From Volvox africanus (taxonomy: Eukaryota; Chlorophyta; Chlorophyceae; Chlamydomonadales; Volvocaceae): 64,000 nt of DNA. The translations under genes were made by a program, and so were the position numbers. The notes below the pieces were generated by a model. That model did not search any database. It saw only the letters and a list, made by a program, of their open reading frames with translations, and was not told the origin of the DNA. Positions 54,148 through 64,000 of the stretch are shown here, piece by piece. The stretch covers positions 434,001 to 498,000 of the forward strand of contig BSDZ01000125.1 of the NCBI GenBank assembly GCA_030268105.1, read 5' to 3'. Every line of letters starts with the position of its first letter. Within the stretch, counting starts at the first letter, position 1.

Positions 54148-54456
54148 TAAGGGACTGATACCCGACGAGGAGTTAGGCCTTATGTATTGACCACTACTAC
54201 TCCTAATTGTACCCAGTGATGCTGGCATGAAGAAGACTCTCCACTGCCGTTGATTAGATGATCAGATGGCTGGTAAATATGCGTCCTTAACGAATCCGTA
54301 CCTGTGGAGCATTGTGGGTCGCAGGAGTGTAGCGGAGGTTCACTACGTTTGACTCTACCAATGACGATGAAGTCATTTTGTTCCTTGAAATTTCGGACAC
54401 CCGTGCACTATAGGTGTCACTGACGACCTTATTGCTATTACGAAGAGCGATAAGCA
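54148..54456 (+). other. Unassigned decayed stretch between C1 gag and pol
   Basis: About 310 bp with stops in every frame. By position it should correspond to the unknown pol domain and protease start, but neither DGRTGL... nor DTGAS can be read. It passes smoothly into recognisable pol at 54457, so it is probably C1's own, old sequence. Confidence 0.45.
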
Positions 54457-56571
54457 TTGTGGGATTGGCCCCATAGTCGTCTGAGCGTTCAGGTTACCCT
54501 CGCTAATGAGGGTAAGCATCCCATCGTGGGCAGAATCACCCTTAGTCGTCGAAGGACCCTCTGTGTGTTAGGGCCCAATGAGTGCAACAAGGTCTCCCGG
54601 AGACAGCACTACATGGACATTGGGTGCCGTGACACAACGACAGTACCGGGCGCGCATCGATATGGAGTCCAGCACAATTGGCCATTGTGCAAAAGGGAAC
54701 CTATCGCCTAAGGTACCTTGTCTGTCGTACCAAGATGTCACACCAGAGGAGGGCGGAATTGTGCGGAGCCTGTGGTTAATGTTGGTTAAGCGGCGTCCGT
54801 TCGCCAAAATAAAGAACCCAAGCTTGAGGGGTGTAAGGCAATCTTATCAATGATAAGGAAAAACACCCATGAATTGCTTGTGAGGCCTTGGGTGCAATCA
54901 ATTGCTACCACCGCACAGTCTCTTGCGAAAGATTCTGAGGTCGCAGCCCCTTATTGCCAAAATTATACTGATGCATTTGTCATCTTGGGGCTCCCACCTA
55001 TGTTCCCTGCTGACTATACGATCCCTCTTGTGCCCGAGCACCCCGTTTCACAACCTACGTACAGGCTAAGTCCGCTTAAGTTGAGCGGATGAAACGGCGA
55101 GTGAGGGATCTGCTCGCAAAGGGTATGATTCGGCCCAGCACGTCGCCATATTCGGCTCCGATATTGTTTGTCGGTAAGAAGGATGGGACGTTGCGTATGT
55201 GCATTGATTATAGGGGCTTGAATGCGACCACGATTAAAAATCGCTACCCTTTGCCGCGCGTCGATGACCTGATCGATAAGCTGAAAGGTTCAGCTTACTT
55301 TTCCTCGATTGACCTTCAACAAGGGTATAATCAGATACGCAGTGCTGCCTCTGATATTCCGAAAACCGCTTTCTGGACTCCCTTTGGTCACTTCGAGTAC
55401 ACGGTCTTGTCGTTTGGACTTACTAATGCGCCCGCCACATTTCAAGCAGTGATGGATCGCATGTTCAGACCGTATATCGACAGGTTCGTCGTTTGTTATT
55501 TGGATGATATCTTAATATATTCCAAAACGTGCGAGGAGCACCTGAAGCATCTCGAGCTCGTGCTTGAGGTGATGAAGCGGGAGCAATTGTTTGCTAAACG
55601 CGCCAAGTGTTTTTGGGCGCAGCCTCAGGTGGAGTATTTGGGCCACATCGTGTTGGTCACTGGGGTCAGGATGGACCCACGGAAGGTAGCTGTGGTTCGC
55701 AAATGGCCTGCGCCTCAGAACCTCACCGAACTACGCCAGTTCTTGGGTTTGACTAACTATTTCTGTAAGTTTATTAAAAAATTACTCCATTATTGCGGCC
55801 CCGCTTACGAATTTGACGAAGAAGGGAGGTTTCGTTTCTCTCGAAGCCTGGACATCCGCGTGTCAGCGGGCATTCAAAGAGCTCAAACAAATCGTCACTG
55901 ACGACGTTACCCTCTCTTTTCCTGATTACTCGTTGCCGTTCCGTGTTGAAGTTGTATCGGATGCTTCCTTGCATGGAAGCGGCGCTGTATTGTTGCAGGA
56001 AGGACCGCCTTCACGAGTAAGAAGTTTTCGGGTGCGGAGACCCGATATACAACCCGAGAGCAGGAGCTGTTGGAAGCTCTACATGCTTTGAAGGAATGGT
56101 GTTGTTACCTCGAGGGCCGCCCTTTTACGCTGAAGACCGATCATAAGCCGCTGACATTCTTGCAGAGTGTCCCTACGCTTAACCGACGACAAGCCCGGTG
56201 GATGGAGTATCTGTCTCGTTTCGACTGTACATGGGAGTATATTGCCGGCAGGATTAATATTGCTGACGCTCTCAGTCGACATCCATCATTACATGCTGCA
56301 ATTTTGGCAGCACCGGTTACTCGTTCGCGCAGTCAGGAGGTGCAGATAGCAGCGGACCTTGCGCAGCGACTCAAGGTGGCGTATGAAGTGGATCCATGGT
56401 TCGCTTCGCCCAACAATGTGGAACATTTGCACAAGCGCAACGATTTGTGGATACGGCAGGATGGCTCGACCACACAAATCGTCATGCCAAACGACGACGC
56501 TTTGCGCTACGATATTCTTGCGCGGTTCCATGAGGACCCGTTGGCAGGACATCCTGGAAGCACGCGATTGG
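54457..56571 (+). pseudogene. pol: C1 pol (B-like): protease end, RT, RNase H, integrase start
   Basis: 54457-55088 is strongly decayed but aligns with family B ([49 protein letters not shown]). From 55089 the match to family B is much closer: RT with YLDD, RNase H with [10 protein letters not shown], and spacer to the integrase finger ([14 protein letters not shown]). Frame breaks: an extra base in an A run near 55782 and a short loss near 56004. Interrupted at 56571 (ATTGG) by A6. The change in decay level near 55089 suggests recombination or conversion with a B element. Confidence 0.8.
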
Positions 56572-57392
56572 TGTTGTGCTACGGTTCATTTCCCGCCGAC
56601 GCGTAGGTCGACGCGATCCTACGAGGCGAAGTGCTTTTGTGATGAACGCATTACATATGAATGAATCTGCATGATATAAATGTATTCGCATACATTTATA
56701 TATGCATCTGGCATGTTGTCATTATCCATCGCGACATCGCATCATGGCAAATCCGCCTAGCATGCATGAATGACCGAATCATTGAAGTGCGCATTATGCT
56801 CGTGCTACGAAACGATAAGTAATATTATCTGATATAATATTACTTCATTTAAGCACACGTTGAGAGCGCCGCCCTCGTCGCGATACATGCCCAGCAACCG
56901 GATATCGTTATCCGGACCCTTGCATCATGCGAATGCCGGAAAGGCTTATACGTTGTTACGAGTAGACATCGCCCATACGCAGTAGGGTTGTCACATCTAG
57001 GATCGGCCTCCTAATGTGAATCGTACGGCACTGCGATGCTGCGAGTATAACAGATGCGAGGACGGCTAAGCTAGACAAGACATTCGATACCGGAGAACAC
57101 TTGTGTGTTCTACATTACTATTGCTATACGATATTCTACTTAGCCCGAGCTAAGCCTGAACTTCGCTAATCACCGCCGCGTGATGATTGCTTGCTTCCGG
57201 CGCTGATGGCGATTTCGTCCATTGCATCATTCCGATCTGTAAGACCGTAAGTTATATCTCTCTTCGTCTTGAAGTCCGCTGTCTCTGTTTGCTCTTGCTT
57301 GCCTTGCTGTACTTGCAAGTGCTCGCGCATCGGTGTCGATAGTCTCCAGACGTGCAGATACTTATGAGCAAACGCGAACGAGAGGTACAACA
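56572..57392 (+). repeat. A6 5' LTR
   Basis: 821 bp, TGTTGTGCTACGG...GGTACAACA, with the 5'-type (non-inverted) orientation of the CCGACGCGTAGGTCGA block. Confidence 0.94.
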
Positions 57393-57395
57393 ATT

Positions 57396-57407
57396 TGGTA
57401 TCGAGAC
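57396..57407 (+). promoter_or_regulatory. A6 tRNA primer-binding site
   Basis: TGGTATCGAGAC, three bases after the LTR. Confidence 0.72.
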
Positions 57408-57459
57408 AGGTTCGTTGCCTAACTGTCTCTCTCTGTCTTATCGGAAGTAGGTTCTTTCT

Positions 57460-57771
57460 ATGGCGAGTTCCAGTGACGAACCACGAGGACCGCTAGATAC
57501 TTTTGCCGAAGACTTAGGCCGCGCCGTTTTGGACGCCGCCGCTTCCGGTTTGTAATTGTTTAATTGCTTTTGCTTAGATTGCTGCACTTGTTGTGTAAGT
57601 GTACGCTCTGAGTCGCAGGTAATCTCAGTGCACCGGCATTGCTTGCCGCGGCGACTGAGACCGGCTTTCGTCCGGACCAGTTGGCGACTCTCATTGCCCA
57701 AACTACGGAGATCAGGACTCAGCTGGGCAATTACTTGCTGAATTTGCTGAATCTTCTCAAGAGTACTGTCG
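57460..57771 (+). CDS. A6 pre-gag ORF, spliced
   Basis: Exon 1 is 57460-57547, intron 57548-57618 (71 bp, GTTTGT...CGCAG), exon 2 57619-57771. Open, with the conserved PLDTFAEDLGRAVLDAAAS and PDQLATLIAQTTEIRTQLG segments. Confidence 0.56.
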
Positions 57772-57858
57772 GTAGGCTCACCGAGTTGTTTTGTACTCTT
57801 GCCTTTGCGATAGAAATCGGCTTCTATTACGCAAACCTAGGGTATCGTTTCGTGCTTC

Positions 57859-59094
57859 ATGTCCGCGGAACACGACGATACGCCGCACACTAGCCTAGCT
57901 AGCCAACCCGATTTTGTTGTGGCTGCTAGAGCACCGGATAGAGGTCTTGAGACTGTTGGCGCGCGAGCCACTCAAGAGCCCCTTTTCCTTCAGACCCCTG
58001 CTCACTTAATTGTGCCGCATTCAGCAGTGAACACGAATATGGACAACACTGCTGGACCAAGGGTTCTGCCATTACCTCAAGCTCGAGGGCATGATGACAT
58101 CCCTGAGGTGATGAGATTGTCGATTCCCGTTCCTAGGCTCAATATTTCGCTGACCGACAAGACACCAGGGCATAGCATAGCCAATGCAACTCGTGCGTAC
58201 GTGCGTGACGCTAAAAAGTATCTCCAGGCTGTTCATGGTGGCGATAATGACGGTATCAGGTGTCTCTTCGTTGGTAACACCCTCGAGGGCGCAGCGAAGG
58301 ACTGGTATCGCAATTGGACCAACGCCCGGGGCAGCTATACTTTTGACGAGTTGGTCGCCGCTTTGCTCGCACGATTCGCTACTGAGGTTCAAGCACGCGA
58401 TGTGGAAGCTCGTAACGTTTTGGCAGCCGGTAGCTACCACATGCGTCGGGATGAACATGTACCTGCGTACCAGTCACGCTTCGAAGCACTTGTGACTCCC
58501 ATTGCTGACCTCACCGAATCCGAGCGTGTCTTTTGGTTTAGGCGAGGCCTAACGAAACTTTTGGCTAAATGGTGCGCCACTGACTTGGTTGGAGCGCAGA
58601 TCAAGTCGTATGACGCGTTGGTCGCTTTTGCTAAGGGCGCGGAGATACGACTCCTTGCCGGCGAGGAAGAAGTCAAGTCTGCCCCTCGTGCGAATGCCGT
58701 GCAAGTGCAGGATCCGCTTGGGGAAGCTGTGGCTCTCGACCAGGACCTCGGCGCGACCCGCCCCACGCCTACTGCCGCGACGCGACGCAGCAACGGGCAA
58801 CGCAAGGCGCGCGGGGGCGCTAGCTCGGGTGTCCGTGGTACAGGAGGAGCAGGTCCGAGCTCGGACCCAGCTAGGAACAGGAAGCGTGGTGGTGCGCCGT
58901 CGTTGGCAGCCGCACAGCGTTCCGACCCCAACGCGAAGCGTACTCGTACGGACGACACATTTATGCCAAAATGGAATTGCAATCGTTCCGAATTCGAGCG
59001 TCGAAAATTGGCCAACGTTTGTCTACGGTGTGCGGAGAACCATTCCACGAAGGATTGCCCTCTAATGCCGCCGTTTGTACCTCAGCCAAAATAG
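57859..59094 (+). CDS. gag: A6 Gag
   Basis: 411 intact codons, ending in TAG at 59092-59094 followed by GGGCTTGCCCGGG. Zinc knuckle CLRCAENHSTKDC. One notable change: SIANATRAYV where other copies have SIADATRAYV. Confidence 0.92.
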   Translation: MSAEHDDTPHTSLASQPDFVVAARAPDRGLETVGARATQEPLFLQTPAHLIVPHSAVNTNMDNTAGPRVLPLPQARGHDDIPEVMRLSIPVPRLNISLTDKTPGHSIANATRAYVRDAKKYLQAVHGGDNDGIRCLFVGNTLEGAAKDWYRNWTNARGSYTFDELVAALLARFATEVQARDVEARNVLAAGSYHMRRDEHVPAYQSRFEALVTPIADLTESERVFWFRRGLTKLLAKWCATDLVGAQIKSYDALVAFAKGAEIRLLAGEEEVKSAPRANAVQVQDPLGEAVALDQDLGATRPTPTAATRRSNGQRKARGGASSGVRGTGGAGPSSDPARNRKRGGAPSLAAAQRSDPNAKRTRTDDTFMPKWNCNRSEFERRKLANVCLRCAENHSTKDCPLMPPFVPQPK

Positions 59095-62000
59095 GGGCTT
59101 GCCCGGGTTCCTGTGGAGGGGGCACCACCTGGGATTTCTGAACTAACGCGTGGTCGGTGGTCATCCTTACGGCCAGCCGTTAAGGCATTGTTGCCTTGTG
59201 TACTTGGACACATCGAGCGAGTCATTGCGCGACGCATCACGCTTGACGGACGCACGGGACTTCTCTGCTTCGACCCGTTGTGTAATTTGTTTACACCTCG
59301 CCGTCCCCTGTCGTCTATCGATCTGTCTAACCACGTGGTTTTGTTCATCCCCTCGTCTCTGCGTGAGATGTCGGAAGAGTTGGCCATATACAGGAGATGT
59401 AGGCGTCAATATCCAGGCACTGCCGCATGTGTATTACTCCCTGCTTTCTGTCGGTGCAAGGCAGAGGCATCGTTAAGGGGTATGCGGCATGTCCACCGGT
59501 TCGAGCCGGGCACCGTTTTGTTTAATGGTGTGGATTGGGAGGGTACGCTGGCTCCGTGGCCAGGGACATCCTACTCGGTTGACGTTTGGTACGAAGCTCC
59601 TGATGGGGGTGCCGTTGGTTACGGACCCGCCTTAAGTGCACTGACGTTGTCTGCTGGGCAGTCGCTCGTAGATAACCGTGTCCCTGTGGTTCAGATCGGT
59701 TTGAATGGCCGTACTCTGAAGGCACTTGTTGACACCGGTGCCAGCGACGACTTCATCTCTGTCGCAGAGGTGAACGCGCTGGGGTTGTCCCCAGAGTCGT
59801 CTGATTGTCCACAGGTTACCCTTGCTGACGGGGGTAAGCATCCCATCGTGGGCAGGATTACCCTTAGCCTATCGATAGGCCCTTTGCGTGTTGTGACCCG
59901 GCCGTACGTGCTGCAGGGCTTAGCAGAGACTGCACCGTACATAATGGGGTCTTCGACATTACGACAGTACCGTGCGCGCATCGACATGGAGACCGCAACC
60001 CTGCATATGTGCAAGGGTACTCTGTCGATTAAGGTACCTTTCCTGTCGTTCGAACATGTCTTACCAAAGGAGGGCGAAACTGAGACGGTGCCTATGGTTA
60101 ATTTCGCTGTGACCGCAATGGCCGCGCGAATCGAACCAGAGCTAGTCGGGCGTAAGGAGGCCGTCCGTTTGTTACGGAAGGGTGCCCACGGACTGCTTTT
60201 GAGGCCGCGGGTGGGCTGTTGTGCCACCACCGCGCAGATTTCTGTGGATCCTGAGGTTGAGGCCCTACTGTCGCAGTATGAGGACGTCTTTAAAGATATC
60301 CCTGGCCTACCACCTATGCGTCCTGTTGATCACACAATCCCTCTCATGCCTAGAGCGCAGCCTACGGCCCGGCCAATGTACAGGTTGAGTCCATTGGAGC
60401 TGGACGAGGTGAAGCACCAGGTGACGGATTTGCTCGCGAAGGGTATGATACGCCCCAGCACATCCCCGTATTCTGCACCGATTTTGTTTGTCGGTAAGAA
60501 GGATGGGACCTTGCGCATGTGCATTGATTACCGGGGGTTAAATGCGAATACGGTAAAAAATCGCTACCCTTTGCCACGTGTTGACGACCTGTTGGATAAG
60601 CTGAAGGGCTCGGCTTATTTTTCCTCAATTGACTTACAACAGGGCTACAATCAGATTCGCATCGCTGCCTCTGATATCCCGAAAACCGCTTTTCGGACGC
60701 CCTTCGGTCACTTTGAGTATACGGTCCTATCGTTTGGTTTGACTAATGCCCCTGCGACGTTTCAGGCGGTTATGGACCGAATGTTTAGGCCGTTTATCGA
60801 CAGGTTCGTTGTTTGCTACCTGGATGACATCTTGGTATATTCTAAGACGCGCGAGGAGCACTTGGAGCATCTGCGGCTCGTGCTCGACGTTATGAGGCGG
60901 GAGCAATTGTTTGCTAAACGCGCCAAATGCTTTTGGGCGCAGCCTCAGGTGGAATATTTGGGTCACATTGTGTCGGCCACCGGTGTGAAGATGGACCTGC
61001 GGAAGGTCGCTGTGGTTCGCGATTGGCCCGTGCCTCAGAACCTCACGGAGCTGCGTAAGTTCCTTGGCTTGACCAATTATTTCCGAAAGTTCATTGAAAA
61101 ATATTCCATCATTGCGGCCCCGCTTACTAACTTAACTCGCAAAGGCGTTTTCGTTTCGCTCGAGTCGTGGACGTCGCAATGCCAGCGGGCCTTCGAAGAG
61201 CTCAAACGAATCATTGCCGAAGATGTCACCCTTGCATTCCCTGATTACTCGTTGCCATTTCGTGTTGAGGTAGTGTCTGATGCCTCAGTATTTGGAAGCG
61301 GCGCTGTATTGTTACAGGAAGGGCGACCAATCGCCTTCACGAGTAAGAAGTTTTCTGGTGCGGAGATTCCCTACACCACCGGGGAACAGGAGCTTCTGGC
61401 CGTGCTGCATGCTTTAAAGGAATGGCACTGTTACCTCGAGGGACGCCCGTTTACTTTAAAGACTGACCACAAGCCCCTAACGTTTTTGCAAAGCGTTCCG
61501 ACGTTGAACCGCCGTCAAGCTAGGTGGATGGAATATCTAGCTAGGTTCAACTGCACCTGGGAGTATATTTCTGGTAAATTGAATATTGCCAATGCTCTCA
61601 GTCGACATCCGTCGCTACACGCTGCAATTTTGGCAGCGCCCGTCGCGCGGCCGCGTAGCGAGGAGGTACCGATCGCGACGGACCTCGCGGAGCGGTTGAA
61701 GGTTGCCTACAACGCAGACGCCTGGTTCGCGGACCCGGCTAATGTAGAAAACCTTCGCAAGCAGAATGGCCTTTGGCTACGGACGGAGGGTGCAGCTACG
61801 CAAATCGTCGTTCCGAACGACGACGCGCTACGCTACGACATCCTTGCGCGGTTCCACGAGAACCCGTTAGCAGGGCACCCTGGTAGCAAGCGATTGATCG
61901 ACTTGGTGCAACGTTCCTTTTGGTGGCCTCGTTTGGCTAAGGATGCGGCGAACTTCGTCCAGACATGCAGTCTGTGCCAGCGCAATAAGGCTTTGTCCGG

Positions 62001-63156
62001 TAAGGGCCATGGGTTGTTGCAACCGTTGCCTGTCCCGGATGCGCCTTGGGAAAGTGTTTCCATGGACTTCGTAGTCTCGCTGCCCAAAACTGAGGGGGGA
62101 TACGATGCGGTGTTCGTAATGGTCGATCGTCTGAATAAGATGGTTCACCTAGCACCATGCACATCATCCTGCACGGCTGAGCAAACCGCACGTTTGTTTT
62201 TCGATAATGTGGTTCAGTTACACGGGGTTCCCAAAAATGTGATCTCGGACCGAGGTGGACAGTTCACGTCTAAGTTTTGGGAAGCGCTCTGCAAACTAGT
62301 TGGCATGCGCGTCAACCTGAGCACGGCGTATCACCCGCAGACTGATGGTCAAACCGAACGCACAAACCGCACGTTGGGTGATATGTTGCGCAATTATGCT
62401 GGTCGCACACCACTTGTTTGGGATACGTATTTGACTGCGGCAGAATTCGCGCTTAACAATGCTGTTAACCGCTCTACAGGCAAAAGTCCGTTCTTTCTTA
62501 ACTACGGATTTCATCCCGCGCTACCCGTGTGGCGTGAGTTGGAAGTGAACGTGCCTGCTGCTAAACTTTTTGCCAAGTCGTTTATGTCCCGAATCACAGA
62601 CGCGAAGTCGTGTTTGGACGCGGCGCAGCAACGAACGACGGAATACTATAACAAATCCAAGCAGGATGTGACGTTTTCAGAGGGGCAACTCGTGTTGCTA
62701 AGCACCAAGAACTTGCGTTCCTTGGCCGACGGATCCCGAAAACTCTTACCCCGCTGGATTGGTCCGTATCCTGTCGTGCGCATGGTTGGGAATGTGGCTG
62801 TGGAGCTTGCATTGCCCGCTGATATGACCATTCACCCCACGTTCCACGTATCGCTTGTCCGTCCTTATCGTGGTACGGAACCCGTCCCTGAGCCTGCTAA
62901 CGCCCCCGCAGCGATGGAACCAGTTCCCGAGACCTGGATCGCTGGTAAACAGAAGTTTTACGATGTGGAGCGGGTGTTAGATTATCGCGCGCGTCGTGTG
63001 GGCCGACACCGATGTAAGCGAACAGTACACGAGTACTTGGTTAAGTGGACAGGGTATACCGACGAGCACAACTCATGGAAACCGGCACGCAACTTCTCAC
63101 AGGACATGAAACCCCTGCTCGAAGAAGCCCGCAAACGTGCCACGCAAGCCCAATGA
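59095..63156 (+). CDS. pol: A6 Pol polyprotein with altered RNase H and chromodomain residues
   Basis: In frame with gag across the UAG; an ATG only 18 nt after the stop (59113) gives 1347 codons. Protease Asp207 (DTGASDDF), RT YLDD 569-572, integrase HHCC and DD35E all present. RNase H has Asn827 (NIANALSR) in place of the fourth catalytic Asp, and the chromodomain reads NSWKP in place of NSWEP; the integrase region has VVQLHG where others have VVRLHG. The frame is unbroken, but RNase H activity is doubtful unless supplied in trans. Confidence 0.92.
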   Translation, partial: GLARVPVEGAPPGISELTRGRWSSLRPAVKALLPCVLGHIERVIARRITLDGRTGLLCFDPLCNLFTPRRPLSSIDLSNHVVLFIPSSLREMSEELAIYRRCRRQYPGTAACVLLPAFCRCKAEASLRGMRHVHRFEPGTVLFNGVDWEGTLAPWPGTSYSVDVWYEAPDGGAVGYGPALSALTLSAGQSLVDNRVPVVQIGLNGRTLKALVDTGASDDFISVAEVNALGLSPESSDCPQVTLADGGKHPIVGRITLSLSIGPLRVVTRPYVLQGLAETAPYIMGSSTLRQYRARIDMETATLHMCKGTLSIKVPFLSFEHVLPKEGETETVPMVNFAVTAMAARIEPELVGRKEAVRLLRKGAHGLLLRPRVGCCATTAQISVDPEVEALLSQYEDVFKDIPGLPPMRPVDHTIPLMPRAQPTARPMYRLSPLELDEVKHQVTDLLAKGMIRPSTSPYSAPILFVGKKDGTLRMCIDYRGLNANTVKNRYPLPRVDDLLDKLKGSAYFSSIDLQQGYNQIRIAASDIPKTAFRTPFGHFEYTVLSFGLTNAPATFQAVMDRMFRPFIDRFVVCYLDDILVYSKTREEHLEHLRLVLDVMRREQLFAKRAKCFWAQPQVEYLGHIVSATGVKMDLRKVAVVRDWPVPQNLTELRKFLGLTNYFRKFIEKYSIIAAPLTNLTRKGVFVSLESWTSQCQRAFEELKRIIAEDVTLAFPDYSLPFRVEVVSDASVFGSGAVLLQEGRPIAFTSKKFSGAEIPYTTGEQELLAVLHALKEWHCYLEGRPFTLKTDHKPLTFLQSVPTLNRRQARWMEYLARFNCTWEYISGKLNIANALSRHPSLHAAILAAPVARPRSEEVPIATDLAERLKVAYNADAWFADPANVENLRKQNGLWLRTEGAATQIVVPNDDALRYDILARFHENPLAGHPGSKRLIDLVQRSFWWPRLAKDAANFVQTCSLCQRNKALSGKGHGLLQPLPVPDAPWESVSMDFVVSLPKTEGGYDAVFVMVDRLNKMVHLAPCTSSCTAEQTARLFFDNVVQLHGVPKNVISDRGGQFTSKFWEALCKLVGMRVNLSTAYHPQTDGQTERTNRTLGDMLRNYAGRTPLVWDTYLTAAEFALNNAVNRSTGKSPFFLNYGFHPALPVWRELEVNVPAAKLFAKSFMSRITDAKSCLDAAQQRTTEYYNKSKQDVTFSEGQLVLLSTKNLRSLADGSRKLLPRWIGPYPVVRMVGNVAVELALPADMTIHPTFHVSLVRPYRGTEPVPEPANAPAAMEPVPETWIAGKQKFYDVERVLDYRARRVGRHRCKRTVHEYLVKWTGYTDEHNSWKPARNFSQDMKPLLEEARKRATQAQ

Positions 63157-63200
63157 CCCCTGCAGTCGATGCTGTATGATGCAGCGAGGACGCTGCATAC

Positions 63201-63211
63201 GGGAGGGGGGA
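63201..63211 (+). promoter_or_regulatory. A6 polypurine tract
   Basis: GGGAGGGGGGA, four bases before the 3' LTR. Confidence 0.84.
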
Positions 63212-63215
63212 TAAT

Positions 63216-64000
63216 TGTTGTGCTACGGTTCATTTCCCGCCGACGCGTAGGTCGACGCGATCCTACGAGGCGAAGTGCTTTTGTGATGAACGCATTACAT
63301 ATGAATGAATCTGCATGATATAAATGTATTCGCATACATTTATATATGCATCTGGCATGTTGTCATTATCCATCGCGACATCGCATCATGGCAAATCCGC
63401 CTAGCATGCATGAATGACCGAATCATTGAAGTGTGCATTATGCTCGTGCTACGAAACGATAAGTAATATTATCTGATATAATATTACTTCATTTAAGCAC
63501 ACGTTGAGAGCGCCGCCCTCGTCGCGATACATGCCCTGCAACCGGATATCGTTATCCGGACCCTTGCATCATGCGAATGCCGGAAAGGCTTATACGTTGT
63601 TACGAGTAGACATCGCCCATACGCAGTAGGGTTGTCACATCTAGGATCGGCCTCCTAATGTGAATCGTACGGCACTGCGATGCTGCGAGTATAACAGATG
63701 CGAGGACGGCTAAGCTAGACAAGACATTCGATACCGGAGAACACTTGTGTGTTCTACATTACTATTGCTATACGATATTCTACTTAGCCCGAGCTAAGCC
63801 TGAACTTCGCTAATCACCGCCGCGTGATGATTGCTTGCTTCCGGCGCTGACGGCGATTTCGTCCATTGCATCATTCCGATCTGTAAGACCGTAAGTTATA
63901 TCTCTCTTCGTCTTGAAGTCTTCCGCTGTCTCTGTTTGCTCTTGCTTGCCTTGCTGTACTTGCAAGTGCTCGCGCATCAGTGTCGATAGTCTCCAGACGT
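63216..64000 (+). repeat. A6 3' LTR, cut by the window end
   Basis: 785 bp of LTR seen, TGTTGTGCTACGG start, same order of palindromic blocks as the other A LTRs. Confidence 0.94.

Larger units (their letters stand above)
56572..64000 (+). mobile_element. Retrotransposon A6 (family A), complete except for the window edge
   Basis: 5' LTR 56572-57392, primer-binding site, pre-gag ORF, gag, pol, polypurine tract, 3' LTR from 63216 to the window end (785 bp seen). Left flank ATTGG (56567-56571); the right duplication is outside. LTRs differ by a handful of bases, including a 3-nt loss in the 5' LTR near 57275. Frames are open, but RNase H and the chromodomain carry non-conservative changes. Confidence 0.94.

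Noticed and set aside
3195..64000. Repeat-induced point mutation (RIP) as the cause of decay
   Set aside because: Intact and decayed copies both keep abundant CpG and balanced codons; the damage is mostly deletions, single-base indels and scattered stops. Only a mild CpG transition signal remains.

Overview
The window looks like fungal nuclear DNA, most likely from a basidiomycete (inference). It has short introns in an SR-type splicing-factor gene at the left edge, roughly balanced base composition, and densely nested Ty3/Gypsy LTR retrotransposons with C-terminal chromodomains (chromoviruses). There is no rRNA, tRNA, CRISPR or prokaryotic gene organisation.

Positions 1-3194 are single-copy host DNA. 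They hold the 5' end of an SR/RRM protein gene on the minus strand, one weak candidate for a second spliced gene, and otherwise nothing recognisable. From 3195 to the right edge essentially everything is retrotransposon. I recognise two related families, A (LTR about 820-840 bp, beginning TGTTGTGCTACGG) and B (LTR about 813 bp, beginning TGTTGTACGC), plus one copy (C1) with a distinct Gag. Names A1-A6 and B1-B4 are mine, in window order.

Layout. Degenerate LTR pieces (3195-4189). Then a five-level nest: A1 (minus, 4190-35720) contains B1 (minus, 5403-34004), which contains A2 (minus, 7109-30178), whose 3' LTR is split by B2 (plus, 7636-24251), which holds A3 (plus, 11504-18972) and B3 (plus, 19523-22164). 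Next come a decayed B pol (B4, 35721-39167), a decayed A copy (A4, 39168-44900), and C1 (44901-56571), which is interrupted by a full-length A5 (minus, 46151-53621) and, on its right, by A6 (plus, 56572 to beyond the window). Target-site duplications are exact for B2 (TGCGG), A3 (GCGGA), B3 (CGTAC) and A5 (TACGC). They do not match for the outer levels A1, B1 and A2, which also lack the host segment that should lie between their flanks, pointing to recombination between separate insertions (or, less interestingly, to assembly error).

A3, A5 and A6 are structurally complete: LTR, primer-binding site, a small spliced pre-gag ORF, gag with one zinc knuckle, an in-frame UAG, then pol (uncharacterised domain, protease, reverse transcriptase, RNase H, integrase, chromodomain), polypurine tract, LTR. 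A5 has the most similar LTR pair (one difference seen by eye). Two features recur in both families and are the most interesting: (1) a conserved, apparently spliced ORF of about 80-90 codons upstream of gag; (2) gag and pol kept in one frame across a conserved UAG followed by a shared GCCCGGG. The LTRs are unusually rich in perfect palindromes, and in A3 a 16-bp palindromic segment is inverted in one LTR relative to the other. The chromodomains and the nesting suggest a heterochromatic, possibly pericentromeric, block beginning about 2.7 kb upstream of the splicing-factor gene.
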